Source of the DNA: JBDSYA01 sp039925865
GTDB taxonomy: Bacteria; Bacteroidota; Ignavibacteria; Tepidaquicellales; Tepidaquicellaceae
DNA length: 7,251 nt
Reading direction: 5' to 3'
Assembly: GCA_039925865.1 (NCBI GenBank)
Contig: JBDSYA010000030.1
Span: 1 to 7,251, forward strand
This document shows, piece after piece, positions 5,660 through 7,251 of the stretch. Below the pieces are notes generated by a model. The model was not told where the DNA came from. It saw only the letters and a program-made list of their open reading frames with translations, and ran no database searches. The position numbers and the translations under genes are program-made. The number at the start of each line of letters is the position of its first letter. Within the stretch, counting starts at the first letter, position 1.

Positions 5660-6985
5660 ATGCCTGATCTATCAGTAAACTTTGCTGGAATAAAATCACC
5701 TAATCCATTCTGGCTCGCATCCGCGCCGCCAACAAATTCAGGCTATCAGGTGATGAAAGCCTTTGAAGCCGGATGGGGCGGAGCTGTTTGGAAAACACTT
5801 GGTGTACCTATAGTCAATGTATCGAGTCGATATGGAAGCGTTAATTACCGTGACAGCCGAATGATAGGATTCAATAATATCGAACTCATAACAGACCGGC
5901 CGCTTAAAGATAATTTAAGAGAAATTGAAGAAGTTAAAAAATATTTTCCGGATCACGCAGTGATCGCTTCACTAATGGTAGAGTCGCGTGAAGACTGGCA
6001 TCAGATAGTAAAAGATGCTGAGAATGCCGGGGCTGACGGATTGGAATTAAACTTCGGGTGTCCTCACGGAATGTGTGAAAGAGGAATGGGTTCCGCAGTT
6101 GGACAGGAGCCTGATATTTTAAAGCTGATAGTGGGATGGGTTAAGGAAGTTGCAACAAAGCCTGTCATAGTAAAACTTACTCCAAACATTTCAGATATTA
6201 CCGAGCCAGCAATTGCAGCAAAACTTGGAGGCGGTGATGCTATTTCTCTCATCAATACTATTCAAAGTATTGTGGGAGTTGATCTTGATAATTTCGTTCC
6301 ATACCCTATCGTTGACGGTAAAAGTACTAATGGCGGATATTGCGGACCGGCCGTTAAACCGATCGCTCTTAACATGGTGAAAAACTGTGCACAGCATCCC
6401 GATGTTAACCTGCCTATTTCGGGTATTGGAGGAATTGAAAACTGGCGTGATGCAGTTGAACATATATTGCTTGGAGCAAGTACAGTGCAGGTTTGCACGG
6501 CAGTAATGCATTACGGTTTTGGAATTATTCGTGAAATGACTGCAGGCCTGGAAACTTATATGACCGAGAAAAATTTTAAAACAATTGATCAGATGGTCGG
6601 AAAGGCATTGCCTAATATTTATACATGGGAAAATTTAAATCTCGATTATAAGATCATTGCAAAGATCGATAAAGAAAAATGCATTGGATGTCAGCTGTGT
6701 TATATAGCCTGTGAGGACGGAGCTCATCAGGCAATCGGATTATCGAATAACGGAACGAGAGTGCCTTATATAATTGAAGAGAATTGTGTTGGCTGTAATT
6801 TATGTTCATTGATCTGCCCTGTTTTAGATTGTATTGTCATGGTAAGAGAAGATGATGGTATTATACATGATACATGGAAAGACAGGACCATAAAAGGAAA
6901 TGTTCCGACAACATTCAATGATCCTCTCGCCGGCGGTATTCATCATTGGATCCCGGAACCCGAATCTGCATTGAAAAAACGCTGA
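5660..6985 (+). CDS. preA: Dihydropyrimidine dehydrogenase, PreA catalytic subunit (FMN, 2x[4Fe-4S])
   Basis: PreA reduces uracil and thymine to the 5,6-dihydro forms with electrons from PreT, in the cytoplasm. The 441 residues comprise a dihydroorotate-dehydrogenase-like FMN barrel (about 1-310) and a C-terminal ferredoxin domain with Cys 341, 344, 347, 351 and 376, 379, 382, 386. The active site agrees with that of mammalian dihydropyrimidine dehydrogenase as I recall it: N73 in NIELI (Asn609), N131 (Asn668), catalytic C134 in NFGCPHG (Cys671), K172 in KLTPN (Lys709) and N199-T200 (Asn736-Thr737). The spacing from N131 to N199 is the same as in mammals, 68 residues. G133 replaces Ser670. 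SGIGGIENW near 254-262 fits FMN phosphate binding. Order preT-preA follows the domain order of the fused mammalian protein. The start has no Shine-Dalgarno sequence but gives a normal N-terminus for the family. The length is about 30 residues above E. coli PreA, through a longer C-terminal tail. Confidence 0.95.
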   Translation: MPDLSVNFAGIKSPNPFWLASAPPTNSGYQVMKAFEAGWGGAVWKTLGVPIVNVSSRYGSVNYRDSRMIGFNNIELITDRPLKDNLREIEEVKKYFPDHAVIASLMVESREDWHQIVKDAENAGADGLELNFGCPHGMCERGMGSAVGQEPDILKLIVGWVKEVATKPVIVKLTPNISDITEPAIAAKLGGGDAISLINTIQSIVGVDLDNFVPYPIVDGKSTNGGYCGPAVKPIALNMVKNCAQHPDVNLPISGIGGIENWRDAVEHILLGASTVQVCTAVMHYGFGIIREMTAGLETYMTEKNFKTIDQMVGKALPNIYTWENLNLDYKIIAKIDKEKCIGCQLCYIACEDGAHQAIGLSNNGTRVPYIIEENCVGCNLCSLICPVLDCIVMVREDDGIIHDTWKDRTIKGNVPTTFNDPLAGGIHHWIPEPESALKKR

Positions 6986-7037
6986 CACAAAGAACCAAAT
7001 TTAAAAATTAATTAAATGATCCCTAATGTTATTTCAA

Positions 7038-7061
7038 AATACTTTGAAAGTCTTTAGTATT
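7038..7061 (+). terminator. AT-rich hairpin downstream of preA
   Basis: AATACT (7038-7043) and AGTATT (7056-7061) are perfect inverted repeats around a 12-base loop that itself contains AAAG-T-CTTT. T-rich sequence follows from 7066. It lies about 50 bases after the preA stop codon, a sensible place for the end of the transcript, but the stem is short and only weakly stable. Confidence 0.28.
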
Positions 7062-7120
7062 CTGATTATTTTCAATTTTAAAAAATAATTTCCGTCTTAT
7101 CTAATCATTGTACCTTTCCA

Positions 7121-7146
7121 AACACCCAGAGGGATTCGTTTTTTTT
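7121..7146 (+). terminator. Small hairpin with eight-T run before the HAD gene
   Basis: CCC (7125-7127) pairs with GGG (7131-7133) across AGA. AAC (7121-7123) can pair with GTT (7138-7140) across an unequal internal loop. An uninterrupted run of eight T fills 7139-7146. The T-run fits an intrinsic terminator, but the stem is poor and the outer arm uses part of the T-run. It lies about 140 bases after the preA stop and 30 before the likely start of the next gene. Confidence 0.3.
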
Positions 7147-7175
7147 CATAACAGTAAAACTTCAGAAAATCCAGA

Positions 7176-7251
7176 TTGAGTTTATCCATAAATGAGCTAA
7201 AGAAAAGATTTAGCAGAATTAAATTGATCGTGTCCGATATCGACGGGACTT
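7176..7251 (+). CDS. HAD-superfamily phosphatase, N-terminal fragment cut by window edge
   Basis: The last 26 codons of the window (frame from 7158, after a TAA at 7155-7157) end in KLIVSDIDGT. This is the first catalytic motif (DxDGT) of HAD phosphatases: counted from the TTG at 7176, D21 is the nucleophile and D23 the acid/base. No ATG exists in this frame. TTG at 7176 gives a helix-like lead (NELKKRFSRIK) before the motif, as in KdsC-like and Cof-like members, and is my preferred start. TTG at 7224 would start directly at the motif and is the alternative. DGT rather than DGV slightly favours a Cof-like or general phosphatase over KdsC. The subfamily cannot be set from 25 residues. No link to pyrimidine breakdown is evident. 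Confidence 0.6.
   Translation, partial: MSLSINELKKRFSRIKLIVSDIDGT

Noticed and set aside
6089..6103. Apparent loss of a cysteine in PreA (GMGSAVGQ against GMGLACGQ in mammals)
   Set aside because: Counting from the mammalian residues shows the catalytic Cys671 is the one in NLSCPHG, which is kept here as C134. The other cysteine is not the catalytic base.
6999..7017. Inverted repeat ATTTAA/TTAAAT just after preA
   Set aside because: It is made only of A and T in an AT-rich spacer, and such repeats arise often by chance.
1..7251. A previously undescribed system, mobile element or defence locus
   Set aside because: Every full-length gene belongs to a recognised family with intact motifs; no integrase, transposase, toxin, array or repeat-flanked island is visible.

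Overview
This is an AT-rich bacterial window from the Bacteroidota/Chlorobiota side of the tree, most likely an Ignavibacteria-type lineage (inference). Three observations support this. Two secreted proteases end in type A C-terminal sorting domains of the type IX secretion system (T9SS), each with an NYPNPFNP box of the kind abundant in Ignavibacteria and relatives. The four assigned gene starts lie in AT-rich leaders with no Shine-Dalgarno sequence. Two intergenic regions carry partial matches to the Bacteroidota -33/-7 promoter (TTTG / TAnnTTTG). No rRNA, tRNA, CRISPR array, insertion sequence or integrase is visible.

Layout, all on the + strand: (1) positions 1-1070, the 3' part of a subtilisin-like (S8) protease gene cut by the window edge; (2) 1176-2963, a complete S8 protease, clearly a tandem paralogue of the first; (3) 3138-4004, a nitrilase-family beta-ureidopropionase; (4) 4173-5501, PreT, the FAD/NAD(P)H and Fe-S subunit of dihydropyrimidine dehydrogenase; (5) 5660-6985, PreA, the FMN and ferredoxin-type catalytic subunit; (6) from about 7176, the first codons of a HAD-family phosphatase that runs off the right edge. 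No gene-free stretch exceeds 300 bases. The intergenic regions of 105-190 bases hold candidate promoters, weak hairpins, a five-codon upstream ORF and several dyad symmetries.

Genes 3-5 form a metabolic module, the reductive degradation of uracil and thymine. PreT passes electrons from a nicotinamide cofactor to PreA, which reduces the pyrimidine ring. After hydrolytic ring opening, beta-ureidopropionase cleaves N-carbamoyl-beta-alanine to beta-alanine, CO2 and ammonia. The ring-opening enzyme, dihydropyrimidinase, is not in the window. The catalytic and cluster residues of PreT and PreA match those I recall for the single-chain mammalian enzyme with identical spacing, so the function is well supported. 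The proteases have no evident link to this pathway and are probably exported enzymes for external protein.

I see no previously undescribed system here. The most interesting points are the incomplete but well-conserved pyrimidine module, the in-frame mini-ORF in front of preT (the only gene-proximal Shine-Dalgarno-like sequence I noticed), the dyad-rich preT-preA spacer, and the uneven divergence of the protease pair.
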